From positions 1-5,312 of the forward strand of contig WRLW01000118.1 in the NCBI GenBank assembly GCA_009777435.1: a DNA stretch of 5,312 bases. Reading direction: 5' to 3'. A program made the position numbers and the translations under genes. The notes under the pieces were generated by a model, which did not search any database, had not been told where the DNA came from, and saw only the letters and a program-made list of their open reading frames with translations. Below, piece after piece: positions 1-5,312 of this stretch. How positions within the stretch are numbered: position 1 is the stretch's first letter; each line of letters begins with the position of its first letter. This stretch comes from Oscillospiraceae bacterium. GTDB taxonomy: Bacteria; Bacillota; Clostridia; Oscillospirales; UBA929.

Positions 1-2045
1 GCAACTTAGCCGACTCCGGGGCTGCGTCCACCACGTTCCGCATGTCGGATGCAAGCGCGACCGTCAGGGCTAACTACGAGGACGTTAAGTATGACCTGTT
101 TGTGGAATACGGCGGGATAGAGCCTTCGGGCGTAAACGCGGGGCAGTTTATCATGGGCGAGCGTATTTCGCTTTTGGCGCTACATCCGGCGGCTCATGAA
201 TACAGGTTTGACGGCTGGACTTCCGACAGCGGCGGTGTTTTCGACGACCCGGCCGACGAAGCGACCGATTTCACCATGCCCGCCGGCTCCGCTGTGGTTA
301 CGGCGCACTGGACGCCGCTGTACCGGTTAGCGGTGGAGGATGGTGTTATTAGCACGCCCGCGAGCGGCACGGAGGGCTATTTTGAAGCCGGGGACGTAAT
401 TGAGGTAACAAGTAACACGGCGCCAACGGGTTATTCGTTTATCGGGTGGTACAGCAATAACGGAGGTTCTTTCGACGCCGCGGCGGCTGTGACCACGACA
501 TTCACAATGCCCTCTAACGACGTGACCATAACGGCGCAGTATATTTATACTGTCCCTGCTACCACCTATACCCTTACGGTTGAGGATGGTGTAACCACAA
601 ATGTAACATCCGGTATTTCGCCGGGTGCTTCAATACCAATCAGCGCGAGCGTTCCGGGGGGGCACTATTTCACCGGGTGGGTCGCGCGGCCCACGGAAGG
701 CGGGGTCGAAAGAGCCGACGGCAGCCGCGAGCCGAATCTAAATTACGGCTCTTTCGCGGACGCTTCGCTTGTAAGTACCACATTTATCATGCCCGACCAG
801 AACATAACCGTCACGGCCATCCTCGTGGATGCCCAATATACGCTTACCGTAACGGACGGCTATGACAGTTCACCTTTACCGGAGACGGGGCCATATCATG
901 AGGGCGATAACGTGGCAATCAGCGCGCCGCCACACACCGGCCAGATATTCACAGGCTGGGTTATCACGGCGGGCGGAGACTTGCTCGCAAACGTCGCAAA
1001 CGCCGATATTACGAACACCACTTTTATAATGCCGGGCGCAAACGCGGCGATCTCGGCGACATACGCGGCCGTGGAAGATACATTTTACACGCTTACCACA
1101 GTGGACTGCCACAGTGACGAGCCGGGGCCGTTTAAGCAAGGCGATTCCGATACGGTGATCGTCACGGCGGACGTGCCGTCGGGCAAGAGGCTTGTCAGCT
1201 GGGATACCGGAGGTGTTGGATACACGCCTTCAGGCACGCAGGAGATCACGTTCACCATGCCCGACCGGAACGTAACGGTTACGGCGCATTACAGAGACGC
1301 GCCGCCGTCCGGCGGCACAACGCACGACGTTGACGAGTTCGGCGGAGACGGCTGGGGTCAAGGCGGAACGCCGACGCCCGGCTCCGGCGGCGACAAGCAG
1401 GAAAAAACCTCCGATACTGCCGAGACAGACAGCCATAAGGCGTATGTACGCGGCATAGGCAATGACCTGTTCGACCCCGAGGGCGGTATGACGCGCGCCT
1501 ATGTCGCGCAGATATTTTTCAATCTGCTGCCCGACAACGATGTGGAAGCGGCGGCGCGCTTTCCCGACGTGCCTGACGGCGCGTGGTACGCTGAAGCTGT
1601 AAATACATTGGCTTCGCTTGATATTGTTGTGGGCTATCCCGACGGGAAATACTATCCCGATACCGAAATCTCATGGGCGCAGATGATTTACTTCGCGGTG
1701 CTGTTTGCAAAGGAGACGTCCGACGGCGGGCCGGCGCCAAGGCTTGTCAATGTTCCGGCGAATCATTGGGCTTATGAGCAAATGGCCATAGCGGAGCATC
1801 TCGGCTGGCTTATAGACGTTGACGGAGCGGAGCTTCAGCCTGAGCGCGTAATCACCCGCGCGGAGGTTGTAACCCTGCTGAACAGGGTATTTGACCGCAG
1901 TCCCGACAAGTCGTATATCGACGGCCATCCCGACCTTATACGCTTTAAGGACGTGCCTGAGACGCACCCGGCATACTATGAGATTATGGAGGCCGCCAAT
2001 ACCCATATTTATATCAGACACGGAGAGTATGAGGAATGGGTATAA
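1..2045 (+). CDS. SLH-anchored surface protein with InlB-type repeats (5' partial)
   Basis: C-terminal part of a large exported cell-surface protein. The frame is open from base 3 and the first ATG at 42 lies inside a repeat (the segment TTFRMSDASATVRANY matches the end of every later repeat), so 42 is not the true start and the signal peptide lies off the left edge. From 90 to 1292 there are five repeats of about 70-85 residues. Each begins near YTLTVEDG, has a central GW or SW and ends in TTFxMPxxxxTVTAxY. This is the pattern of the divergent InlB B-repeat family (Flg_new_2-like). A Gly/Pro/Asp-rich linker (1293-1439) follows, then three SLH-type segments (about 1440-1535, 1560-1715, 1740-1898) and a short conserved-looking tail ending in EYEEWV. 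SLH domains bind secondary cell-wall polymer, so the protein is probably wall-attached, with the repeats as a stalk or adhesive region. The ligand is unknown. Two stop codons in tandem (TAATAA) end the gene. Confidence 0.9.
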   Translation, partial: NLADSGAASTTFRMSDASATVRANYEDVKYDLFVEYGGIEPSGVNAGQFIMGERISLLALHPAAHEYRFDGWTSDSGGVFDDPADEATDFTMPAGSAVVTAHWTPLYRLAVEDGVISTPASGTEGYFEAGDVIEVTSNTAPTGYSFIGWYSNNGGSFDAAAAVTTTFTMPSNDVTITAQYIYTVPATTYTLTVEDGVTTNVTSGISPGASIPISASVPGGHYFTGWVARPTEGGVERADGSREPNLNYGSFADASLVSTTFIMPDQNITVTAILVDAQYTLTVTDGYDSSPLPETGPYHEGDNVAISAPPHTGQIFTGWVITAGGDLLANVANADITNTTFIMPGANAAISATYAAVEDTFYTLTTVDCHSDEPGPFKQGDSDTVIVTADVPSGKRLVSWDTGGVGYTPSGTQEITFTMPDRNVTVTAHYRDAPPSGGTTHDVDEFGGDGWGQGGTPTPGSGGDKQEKTSDTAETDSHKAYVRGIGNDLFDPEGGMTRAYVAQIFFNLLPDNDVEAAARFPDVPDGAWYAEAVNTLASLDIVVGYPDGKYYPDTEISWAQMIYFAVLFAKETSDGGPAPRLVNVPANHWAYEQMAIAEHLGWLIDVDGAELQPERVITRAEVVTLLNRVFDRSPDKSYIDGHPDLIRFKDVPETHPAYYEIMEAANTHIYIRHGEYEEWV
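90..1292 (+). repeat. Five tandem protein-level InlB-B-like repeats
   Basis: Approximate repeat units are 90-311, 321-542, 567-824, 837-1064 and 1086-1292, with the tail of a further unit at about 30-77. Shared landmarks are an opening hydrophobic strand (YRLAVEDG, YTLTVEDG, YTLTVTDG, YTLTTVD), a central aromatic GW/SW, and the closing F-x-M-P motif followed by a TAxY-type strand. The third unit has an insertion after its GW, about 15-20 residues longer than its neighbours. The copies are diverged at DNA level, so this is an old protein-domain array and not a recent DNA tandem duplication. Confidence 0.85.
1440..2042 (+). other. Three SLH-type cell-wall anchoring segments plus C-terminal tail
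   Basis: Segment 1 (about 1440-1535) reads AYVRGIGNDLF...GGMTRAYVAQIF and keeps the TR of the SLH TRAE motif. Segment 2 (1560-1715) begins FPDVPDGAWYAEAV, contains VVGYPDGKYYPDTEIS and has WAQ where TRAE is expected. Segment 3 (1740-1898) contains NHWAYEQMAIAEHLGWL and a canonical ITRAEVVTLLNRVF. After it comes FKDVPETHPAYYEIMEAANTH, which resembles the closing segment of many clostridial SLH proteins. In characterised SLH domains the Arg of TRAE contacts the pyruvylated wall polymer, so segment 2 may be a structural or weakened binder. Domain borders are my estimate. Confidence 0.85.
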
Positions 2046-2046
2046 T
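2041..2046 (+). promoter_or_regulatory. Weak candidate -10 box for the metal-transport operon
   Basis: A perfect TATAAT overlaps the tandem stop codons of the SLH gene. No good -35 sits at 16-18 bases upstream; the nearest resemblance is CAGACA at 2015-2020, with a 20-base spacer. The TATAAT may therefore be a by-product of GTA-TAA-TAA. If used, transcription would start near 2053 and put the 2071-2093 hairpin in the leader. No other promoter is visible in the 79-base gap. Confidence 0.2.
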
Positions 2047-2070
2047 AACCTCGGCGCGCTCTTTAGACTG

Positions 2071-2093
2071 CCCGCCCGGAGCGTCCGGGCGGG
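2071..2093 (+). terminator. Perfect 10-bp GC-rich hairpin, possible terminator or 5' UTR structure
   Basis: Bases 2071-2080 (CCCGCCCGGA) pair perfectly with 2084-2093 (TCCGGGCGGG) around a GCG loop. It lies 26 bases after the stop of the SLH gene and 20 bases before the ribosome site of the metal-binding lipoprotein. No T-run follows on either strand (AGGGACACAAAATAAAAG on the plus strand), so it is not a textbook intrinsic terminator. It could still slow polymerase, protect the 3' end of the upstream transcript, or be an upstream structure on the transport mRNA. The hairpin is seen directly; the role is inferred. Confidence 0.5.
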
Positions 2094-2112
2094 AGGGACA
2101 CAAAATAAAAGC

Positions 2113-2117
2113 GGAGG
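2113..2117 (+). promoter_or_regulatory. Ribosome binding site fixing the znuA start at 2125
   Basis: GGAGG with a 7-base spacer to ATG 2125. The same frame is open back to an ATG at 1891 inside the SLH gene, but only the 2125 start gives a ribosome site and a lipoprotein signal peptide directly after it. Confidence 0.85.
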
Positions 2118-2124
2118 TTTGTTT

Positions 2125-3126
2125 ATGAGGCGGCTTATGGCTGCTCTGCTGATTCTAACGGCGCTGTCCGGCTGTCAGAGACCGGTCACGGACGGCGCGC
2201 CCGCGGCGAGCGCGCCGGGAGACACGCGTTCAGACGGCAAAATAAGCGTCGTTTGCACCATATTCCCGCAATATGACTGGCTTCGCCAGATTATAGGGGA
2301 TAATGAAATCGAACTGACGCTTCTTCAGGACGGGCGCGTTGACCTGCACAGCTATCAACCCTCGGTGGATGATATCATAAGAATATCGGCCTGTGATCTG
2401 TTTATATATGTTGGCGGCGAGTCCGACATGTGGGTGGAGGGCGTGCTTCGTCAAGCGGCCAACCCCGGTATGCTCGTAATAAATCTGCTGGATGTGCTTG
2501 GAGACGCGGCCAAGACTGAAACGCTCGTTGAGGGAATGGAAGATGACGACGACGACGATGACGACGACCACGGCGACGACCACGAAGCCGAATATGACGA
2601 GCATGTATGGCTGTCTTTGAGAAACGCGGCGGAGTTCTGTTCCGTCATCGCCGGCGCGCTGTCCTCGATAGATACCGATAGCGCGGCGGTGTATAACGGC
2701 AATCTGGCGGCGTATACCGAAAGATTATCCGCTTTGGACGCGGAGTATAAAGCGGCGGCGGACGCCGCGCCCGTCAAGACGCTGTTGTTTGGCGACCGCT
2801 TCCCGTTCCGTTATCTGACGGACGATTACGGCTTGGAGTATTATGCGGCTTTCCCCGGCTGCTCGGCTGAGACTGAGGCCAGCTTTCAAACCATAGTTTT
2901 TCTCGCGGGGAAAGCAGACGAGTTAGGGCTGAAGGCCGTTATGGTGACTGAAAGCGCCGACCAGTCCATCGCGCGAACCGTAATCGACAATACCACGGGC
3001 AAAAATCAGAGGATTTTAGCGCTGGATTCCATGCAGTCGGTGACGCCGGACAGCATAAACGGCGGAGTGACATATCTGTCTTTAATGGAGAGCAACTTGA
3101 GCGTTTTGAAAGACGCGCTCAATTAA
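2125..3126 (+). CDS. znuA: Metal (probably zinc) ABC transporter substrate-binding lipoprotein
   Basis: A 333-residue extracytoplasmic metal-capture protein of the ZnuA/TroA (cluster A-I) family that delivers metal to the permease encoded downstream. Residues 1-17 are a lipoprotein signal (MRRLMAALLILTALSGC) with lipid-bearing Cys17. The expected family landmarks follow: VVCTIFPQYDWLRQI; DLHSYQPS with likely ligand His75; an acidic loop with nine Asp at 140-148 then HGDDHEAEYDEHVWLS with likely ligand His160; GDRFPFRYL with Asp224 near where relatives have His or Glu; then AAFPGCSAETEASF; and LALDSMQSVT with likely ligand Asp301. The start at 2125 is chosen for its GGAGG site and the signal peptide. 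It is 79 bases after the SLH gene and 12 before the ATPase gene. Zinc is favoured by the metal-rich loop, but manganese or iron remains possible. No Zur-type operator was seen upstream. I recall the DRFPFRYL/AAFPGCSAE variant from clostridial relatives, so the Asp is probably a subfamily trait and not damage. Confidence 0.9.
   Translation: MRRLMAALLILTALSGCQRPVTDGAPAASAPGDTRSDGKISVVCTIFPQYDWLRQIIGDNEIELTLLQDGRVDLHSYQPSVDDIIRISACDLFIYVGGESDMWVEGVLRQAANPGMLVINLLDVLGDAAKTETLVEGMEDDDDDDDDDHGDDHEAEYDEHVWLSLRNAAEFCSVIAGALSSIDTDSAAVYNGNLAAYTERLSALDAEYKAAADAAPVKTLLFGDRFPFRYLTDDYGLEYYAAFPGCSAETEASFQTIVFLAGKADELGLKAVMVTESADQSIARTVIDNTTGKNQRILALDSMQSVTPDSINGGVTYLSLMESNLSVLKDALN
2542..2568 (+). repeat. 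Asp-codon (GAY)9 trinucleotide tract in znuA
   Basis: Nine consecutive Asp codons, seven GAC and two GAT, encode residues 140-148 of the substrate-binding protein. They form part of the flexible metal-rich loop that precedes likely ligand His160. The near-uniform trinucleotide run could change length by slippage without a frameshift. Confidence 0.85.
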
Positions 3127-3127
3127 C

Positions 3128-3134
3128 GGAGGGG
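3128..3134 (+). promoter_or_regulatory. Ribosome binding site of znuC
   Basis: GGAGGGG starts two bases after the znuA stop codon. GGAGG lies 6 bases before ATG 3139, a strong and well-spaced site that supports the start and close coupling to znuA. Confidence 0.8.
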
Positions 3135-3138
3135 CCGT

Positions 3139-3846
3139 ATGCCGCAGCTATCCTGTCGGGATTTGACCATTGGTTATGAGGGGAAAACGGTAGTTTCCGG
3201 CCTTTCCTTCGATGTAAACGCCGGGGACTACCTGTGCATTGTCGGGGAGAACGGTACGGGCAAAAGCACATTGATGAAAACCCTGCTTAAACTAATGCCG
3301 CCGATGTCCGGCCGAATCACGGCGGAGGACGGCCTGTCGTCAAATCAGATAGGCTATCTGCCGCAGCAGACGGCGGCGCAAAGGGATTTCCCGGCGTCCG
3401 TGAAGGAGGTCGTCCGCTCGGGCTGCCTGAACCGCTGCGGTATGCGCCCGTTTTACAGCAAGCCTGAAAAGCGGATGGCGGATGAAAATATGGAAAAGCT
3501 CGGGATCGCCGCGCTCGCGAAACGCTGTTACCGCGAGCTGTCCGGCGGCCAGCAGCAGAGGGTGCTTTTGGCCAGAGCCTTGTGCGCCGCGCGTAAAATA
3601 CTGCTGATAGATGAACCGGCGGCGGGGCTTGACCCCAAGGCGGCCGTTGAGATGTATTCCCTGATTAAAAAGCTGAATGACGAGGGCATCTCCATAGTCA
3701 TGATTTCGCATGATATTGCCGCGTCTATAAAACACGCCTCACATATCCTGCATATAGGCGAGCGATACCCGCTGTTCTGCGGGACGGTATCGGAATATCA
3801 GCAAAGCGATATAGGGCGCAAATACGCCGGTTTGGGGGAATCCTGA
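3139..3846 (+). CDS. znuC: Metal ABC transporter ATP-binding protein
   Basis: A 235-residue cytoplasmic ATPase that powers the metal importer. All nucleotide-binding motifs are intact: Walker A GENGTGKST at residues 36-44; Q-loop YLPQQ with Gln76/77; signature LSGGQQQR at 134-141; Walker B KILLIDEP at 153-160 with catalytic Glu159; D-loop GLDP at 163-166; and switch His191 in ISHD. Length is normal for the ZnuC/MntB/TroB family, and the early segment CRDLTIGYEGKTVVSGLSF is typical. The gene starts 12 bases after znuA and its TGA shares one base with the ATG of the permease gene (TGATG), a sign of translational coupling. Metal specificity cannot be read from the ATPase and is taken from its neighbours. 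Confidence 0.95.
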   Translation: MPQLSCRDLTIGYEGKTVVSGLSFDVNAGDYLCIVGENGTGKSTLMKTLLKLMPPMSGRITAEDGLSSNQIGYLPQQTAAQRDFPASVKEVVRSGCLNRCGMRPFYSKPEKRMADENMEKLGIAALAKRCYRELSGGQQQRVLLARALCAARKILLIDEPAAGLDPKAAVEMYSLIKKLNDEGISIVMISHDIAASIKHASHILHIGERYPLFCGTVSEYQQSDIGRKYAGLGES

Positions 3847-4691
3847 TGGAGATTATGGATAAGCTCGCGCTGTACTTCCAGTTCCCGTTCGTGCGTTACG
3901 CTATGGTCGCTGGCATACTGATAGCGCTTTGTTCCTCGCTTTTGGGCGTCACGCTGGTATTAAAGCGGTTTTCGTTTATCGGCGACGGGCTGTCACATGT
4001 CGCCTTTGGCGCTACGGCGGCGGCCGTGGCGCTGAACCTGACGAACAATATATTTTTGGTTCTGCCGGTTACAATTATTTGCGCCATACTGCTGCTGAGA
4101 GCGGGGCAGAACGCGAAAATCAGGGGCGACGCCTCGATTGCCATGATTTCTGTGGGCGCGCTCGCCGTCGGCTACCTGATTATGAACATATTTTCCAAGT
4201 CCTCCAACCTGTCGGGAGACGTCTGCGCCACGCTGTTCGGCTCCACGTCGATACTGACGCTGACCCGGGCGTCGGTATGGCTGTGCGCCGGGCTGTCGAT
4301 GGCCGTAATCACGGTGTTCCTGTTGTTTTATCACAAGATATTCGCCGTCACCTTTGACGAGGATTTCGCCACGGCGACCGGAACAAAGGCTAAAACATAC
4401 AACCTGCTCCTTGCCGCCGTCATCGCGGTGATTATAGTGCTTGCCATGAATCTGGTCGGCGCGCTGCTGGTTTCGGCGCTGGTGGTATTTCCCGCGCTGT
4501 CCGCCATGAGGGTGTTGAAAAGCTTTAAGGCCGTGACCATATGCTCGGTGCTTGTCTCGGTTTCCTGCGCCGCCCTTGGCATCCTGATCTCAATACTGGC
4601 GGGTACGCCGGTTGGCGCAACCATTTTAGCCGTGAATATTGCGGGGTTTGGCATATTCAGCTTAATCGGCCTCGCGGCGAGGAGCGGGTGA
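3846..4691 (+). CDS. znuB: Metal ABC transporter permease (ABC-3 family)
   Basis: A 281-residue integral membrane protein that forms the metal translocation path and probably works as a homodimer. Hydrophobic segments lie at about 18-39, 53-66, 68-84, 97-116, 132-162, 185-220, 229-251 and 256-278, giving seven to nine spans. ABC-3 family landmarks are present: GDGLSHVAFG at 46-55 with conserved His51; FDEDFATATG at 170-179, the usual D-E-A-G cytoplasmic motif; GALLVSALVVFPALSA at 205-220; and AGTPVGATI at 252-260. The start at 3846 overlaps the znuC stop by one base and has a GGGGGA ribosome site at 3834-3839. An in-frame ATG at 3855 is possible but its only upstream GGAG is too close. The gene completes a standard binding-protein/ATPase/permease set. 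Confidence 0.94.
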   Translation: MEIMDKLALYFQFPFVRYAMVAGILIALCSSLLGVTLVLKRFSFIGDGLSHVAFGATAAAVALNLTNNIFLVLPVTIICAILLLRAGQNAKIRGDASIAMISVGALAVGYLIMNIFSKSSNLSGDVCATLFGSTSILTLTRASVWLCAGLSMAVITVFLLFYHKIFAVTFDEDFATATGTKAKTYNLLLAAVIAVIIVLAMNLVGALLVSALVVFPALSAMRVLKSFKAVTICSVLVSVSCAALGILISILAGTPVGATILAVNIAGFGIFSLIGLAARSG

Positions 4692-4697
4692 GGGGTT

Positions 4698-5102
4698 ATG
4701 AGGAGCTTTCTGCTGATATTGCTGTGCATATTTACCGCGGGCTGCTCAGGCCATCCTAAAGCGGCCGGCGGCGTTGATTTGGACTTTACGAATATGAGCG
4801 CCACCATGGTATATGCCGAGATATATAACATGACGACCATTCCCGGCGAATACCTTGGGAAAACGGTAAAAGCGGACGGCTCTTACGATGTTACGCGTTA
4901 CGACGGTCAGTATTATCATTTTATAATCATCGAGGACGCGTCCGCCTGCTGTCAGCAGGGGCTGGAATTTAGACTGGATGGGGATTACGGCTATCCGCGG
5001 AGAGAAGAAAAAATTGAAGTGACCGGCGTGTTTGAGAGCTATGATATGCTTGGGGATACCTACTACTATTTGGCGGTCGATGACATAACCGTTCTGGAAT
5101 AG
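4698..5102 (+). CDS. Small lipoprotein with Cys-Cys motif in the zinc operon, function unknown
   Basis: A 134-residue protein with a clear lipoprotein signal (MRSFLLILLCIFTAGC, lipid-bearing Cys16), so it is probably tethered outside the membrane beside the metal-binding lipoprotein. The mature part has a short linker, then a likely compact beta-rich domain: YLGKTVKADGSYD, YHFIIIEDASACCQQGLEF with adjacent Cys84-Cys85, KIEVTGVFESYD and TYYYLAVDDITVL. The alternating strands and the G-K-x-V...V-x-G layout suggest an OB-like fold. I recall similar proteins beside zinc transporters in Clostridia, and a looser resemblance to the Cys-Cys OB-like C-terminal domain of YcgQ/DUF1980 proteins; both are unverified. 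It starts 6 bases after znuB in the same frame, so it is probably cotranscribed. The nearest ribosome-like sites are poorly spaced (GAGGGG 2 bases, AGGAG 13 bases before ATG), so translation may rely on coupling. A metal-handling or accessory role is inference. Confidence 0.85.
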   Translation: MRSFLLILLCIFTAGCSGHPKAAGGVDLDFTNMSATMVYAEIYNMTTIPGEYLGKTVKADGSYDVTRYDGQYYHFIIIEDASACCQQGLEFRLDGDYGYPRREEKIEVTGVFESYDMLGDTYYYLAVDDITVLE

Positions 5103-5118
5103 CGGGGCGCGGACACAA

Positions 5119-5135
5119 CCGGCATAAGCGGCCGG
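5119..5135 (+). terminator. Weak hairpin after the transport operon
   Basis: CCGGC (5119-5123) can pair with GCCGG (5131-5135) across a 7-base loop, 16 bases after the last stop codon of the operon. Only a mixed TGTAATTTAA follows instead of a T-run, so this is at best a weak terminator candidate. Confidence 0.2.
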
Positions 5136-5180
5136 ACGGCTGTAATTTAACGGGGCGGCCATAAAAACTGCTTTACATAG

Positions 5181-5210
5181 TTGACAGCGCGCCCGAAGGT
5201 GTGGTATCAT
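5181..5210 (+). promoter_or_regulatory. Sigma-A-type promoter for the tRNA-Met gene
   Basis: A perfect -35 TTGACA (5181-5186), an 18-base spacer, and -10 TATCAT (5205-5210, five of six consensus bases) preceded by TGG, giving an extended -10. Transcription would begin near 5217, about 30 bases before the mature tRNA. This is the best promoter in the window. Confidence 0.8.
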
Positions 5211-5246
5211 TCCATATGTCGTTGTTACGGCATGGCTTGCGTATGT

Positions 5247-5312
5247 GGCGGCATAGCTCAGTTGGCTAGAGCATTCGGTTCATACCCGAAGTGTCGTTGG
5301 TTCAAATCCGAC
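5247..5312 (+). tRNA. tRNA-Met(CAT), elongator type, 3' end cut by the window
   Basis: A cloverleaf can be drawn. The acceptor 5' strand is GGCGGCA (5247-5253), followed by TA at positions 8-9. The D stem is GCTC/GAGC (5256-5259 with 5269-5272). The anticodon stem TTCGG/CCGAA (5274-5278 with 5286-5290) encloses the loop TTCATAC with anticodon CAT at 5281-5283. The variable loop is GTGTC, and the T stem GTTGG/CCGAC (5296-5300 with 5308-5312) encloses TTCAAAT. The 3' acceptor strand and any encoded CCA are beyond the right edge. The anticodon stem lacks the three G-C pairs of initiator tRNA, so this is elongator Met. A CAT-anticodon Ile2 tRNA is less likely from the overall sequence. Confidence 0.95.

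Noticed and set aside
42..44. ATG at 42 as the true start of the surface protein
   Set aside because: The frame is open to the left edge and the preceding residues continue the repeat motif, so the gene is truncated by the window.
90..1292. Repeat array as a CRISPR or DNA tandem repeat
   Set aside because: The periodicity exists only at protein level; the DNA copies are diverged, with no constant repeat/spacer lengths.
1891..2124. Upstream in-frame extension of the metal-binding lipoprotein to an ATG at 1891
   Set aside because: It would overlap the SLH domain gene by over 150 bases in another frame and bury the lipoprotein signal peptide. The GGAGG site and signal peptide support 2125.
2451..2777. 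Reverse-strand ORF with a Ser-rich run
   Set aside because: The Ser run is just the complement of the Asp codon tract in znuA in another frame; there is no independent coding evidence.
4331..4840. 169-codon reverse-strand ORF
   Set aside because: It is antisense to znuB and the lipoprotein gene, spans their junction, and has no ribosome site or family motif; it is a shadow of the plus-strand genes.
5131..5150. GCCGGACGGC followed by TGTAATTTAA as an intrinsic terminator
   Set aside because: The stem is only 3-4 bp with a very small loop and there is no real T-run.
5274..5290. Initiator tRNA-fMet
   Set aside because: The anticodon stem is TTCGG/CCGAA and not the GGG/CCC-type initiator stem.

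Overview
The window carries one strand of genes, all reading left to right. It looks like chromosomal DNA from a Gram-positive, low-abundance-type Clostridia/Bacillota relative. The reasons are a surface protein ending in S-layer-homology (SLH) domains, lipoprotein signal peptides on the transport components, strong GGAGG ribosome sites, and a tRNA-Met with a clostridial look. Base composition is clearly above 50% G+C by eye, which would fit an Oscillospirales-like gut or anaerobic lineage. This taxonomic placement is inference; no marker gene here is decisive.

Region 1 (1-2045) is the C-terminal 680 codons of a large secreted surface protein whose start lies off the left edge. It has five complete InlB-B-like/Flg_new_2-type repeats plus the tail of another, then a Gly/Pro-rich linker, then three SLH-type segments that would hold it on the cell wall. 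A 79-base gap follows (2046-2124), containing a perfect 10-bp GC-rich hairpin.

Region 2 (2125-5102) is a tight four-gene cluster: a metal-binding lipoprotein (ZnuA/TroA family), its ATPase (ZnuC), its membrane permease (ZnuB), and a small uncharacterised lipoprotein with a Cys-Cys pair. Gaps of 12, -1 and 6 bases indicate one transcript and translational coupling. The expected job is high-affinity import of zinc (manganese or iron cannot be excluded): the lipoprotein captures metal outside the membrane, ZnuB forms the channel and ZnuC hydrolyses ATP. The substrate-binding protein has an Asp-rich rather than His-rich loop and an Asp where many relatives have the third metal-ligand His or Glu. 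The fourth gene is the least known part of the window; its position and its Cys pair suggest a role in extracytoplasmic metal handling, but no function is proven.

Region 3 (5103-5312) is an intergenic stretch with a good sigma-A-type promoter (5181-5210) that drives an elongator tRNA-Met, cut off by the right edge before the 3' acceptor strand. I see no insertion sequence, CRISPR array, phage gene or defence system. The window is mostly a recognisable metal-uptake locus with a few unusual details.
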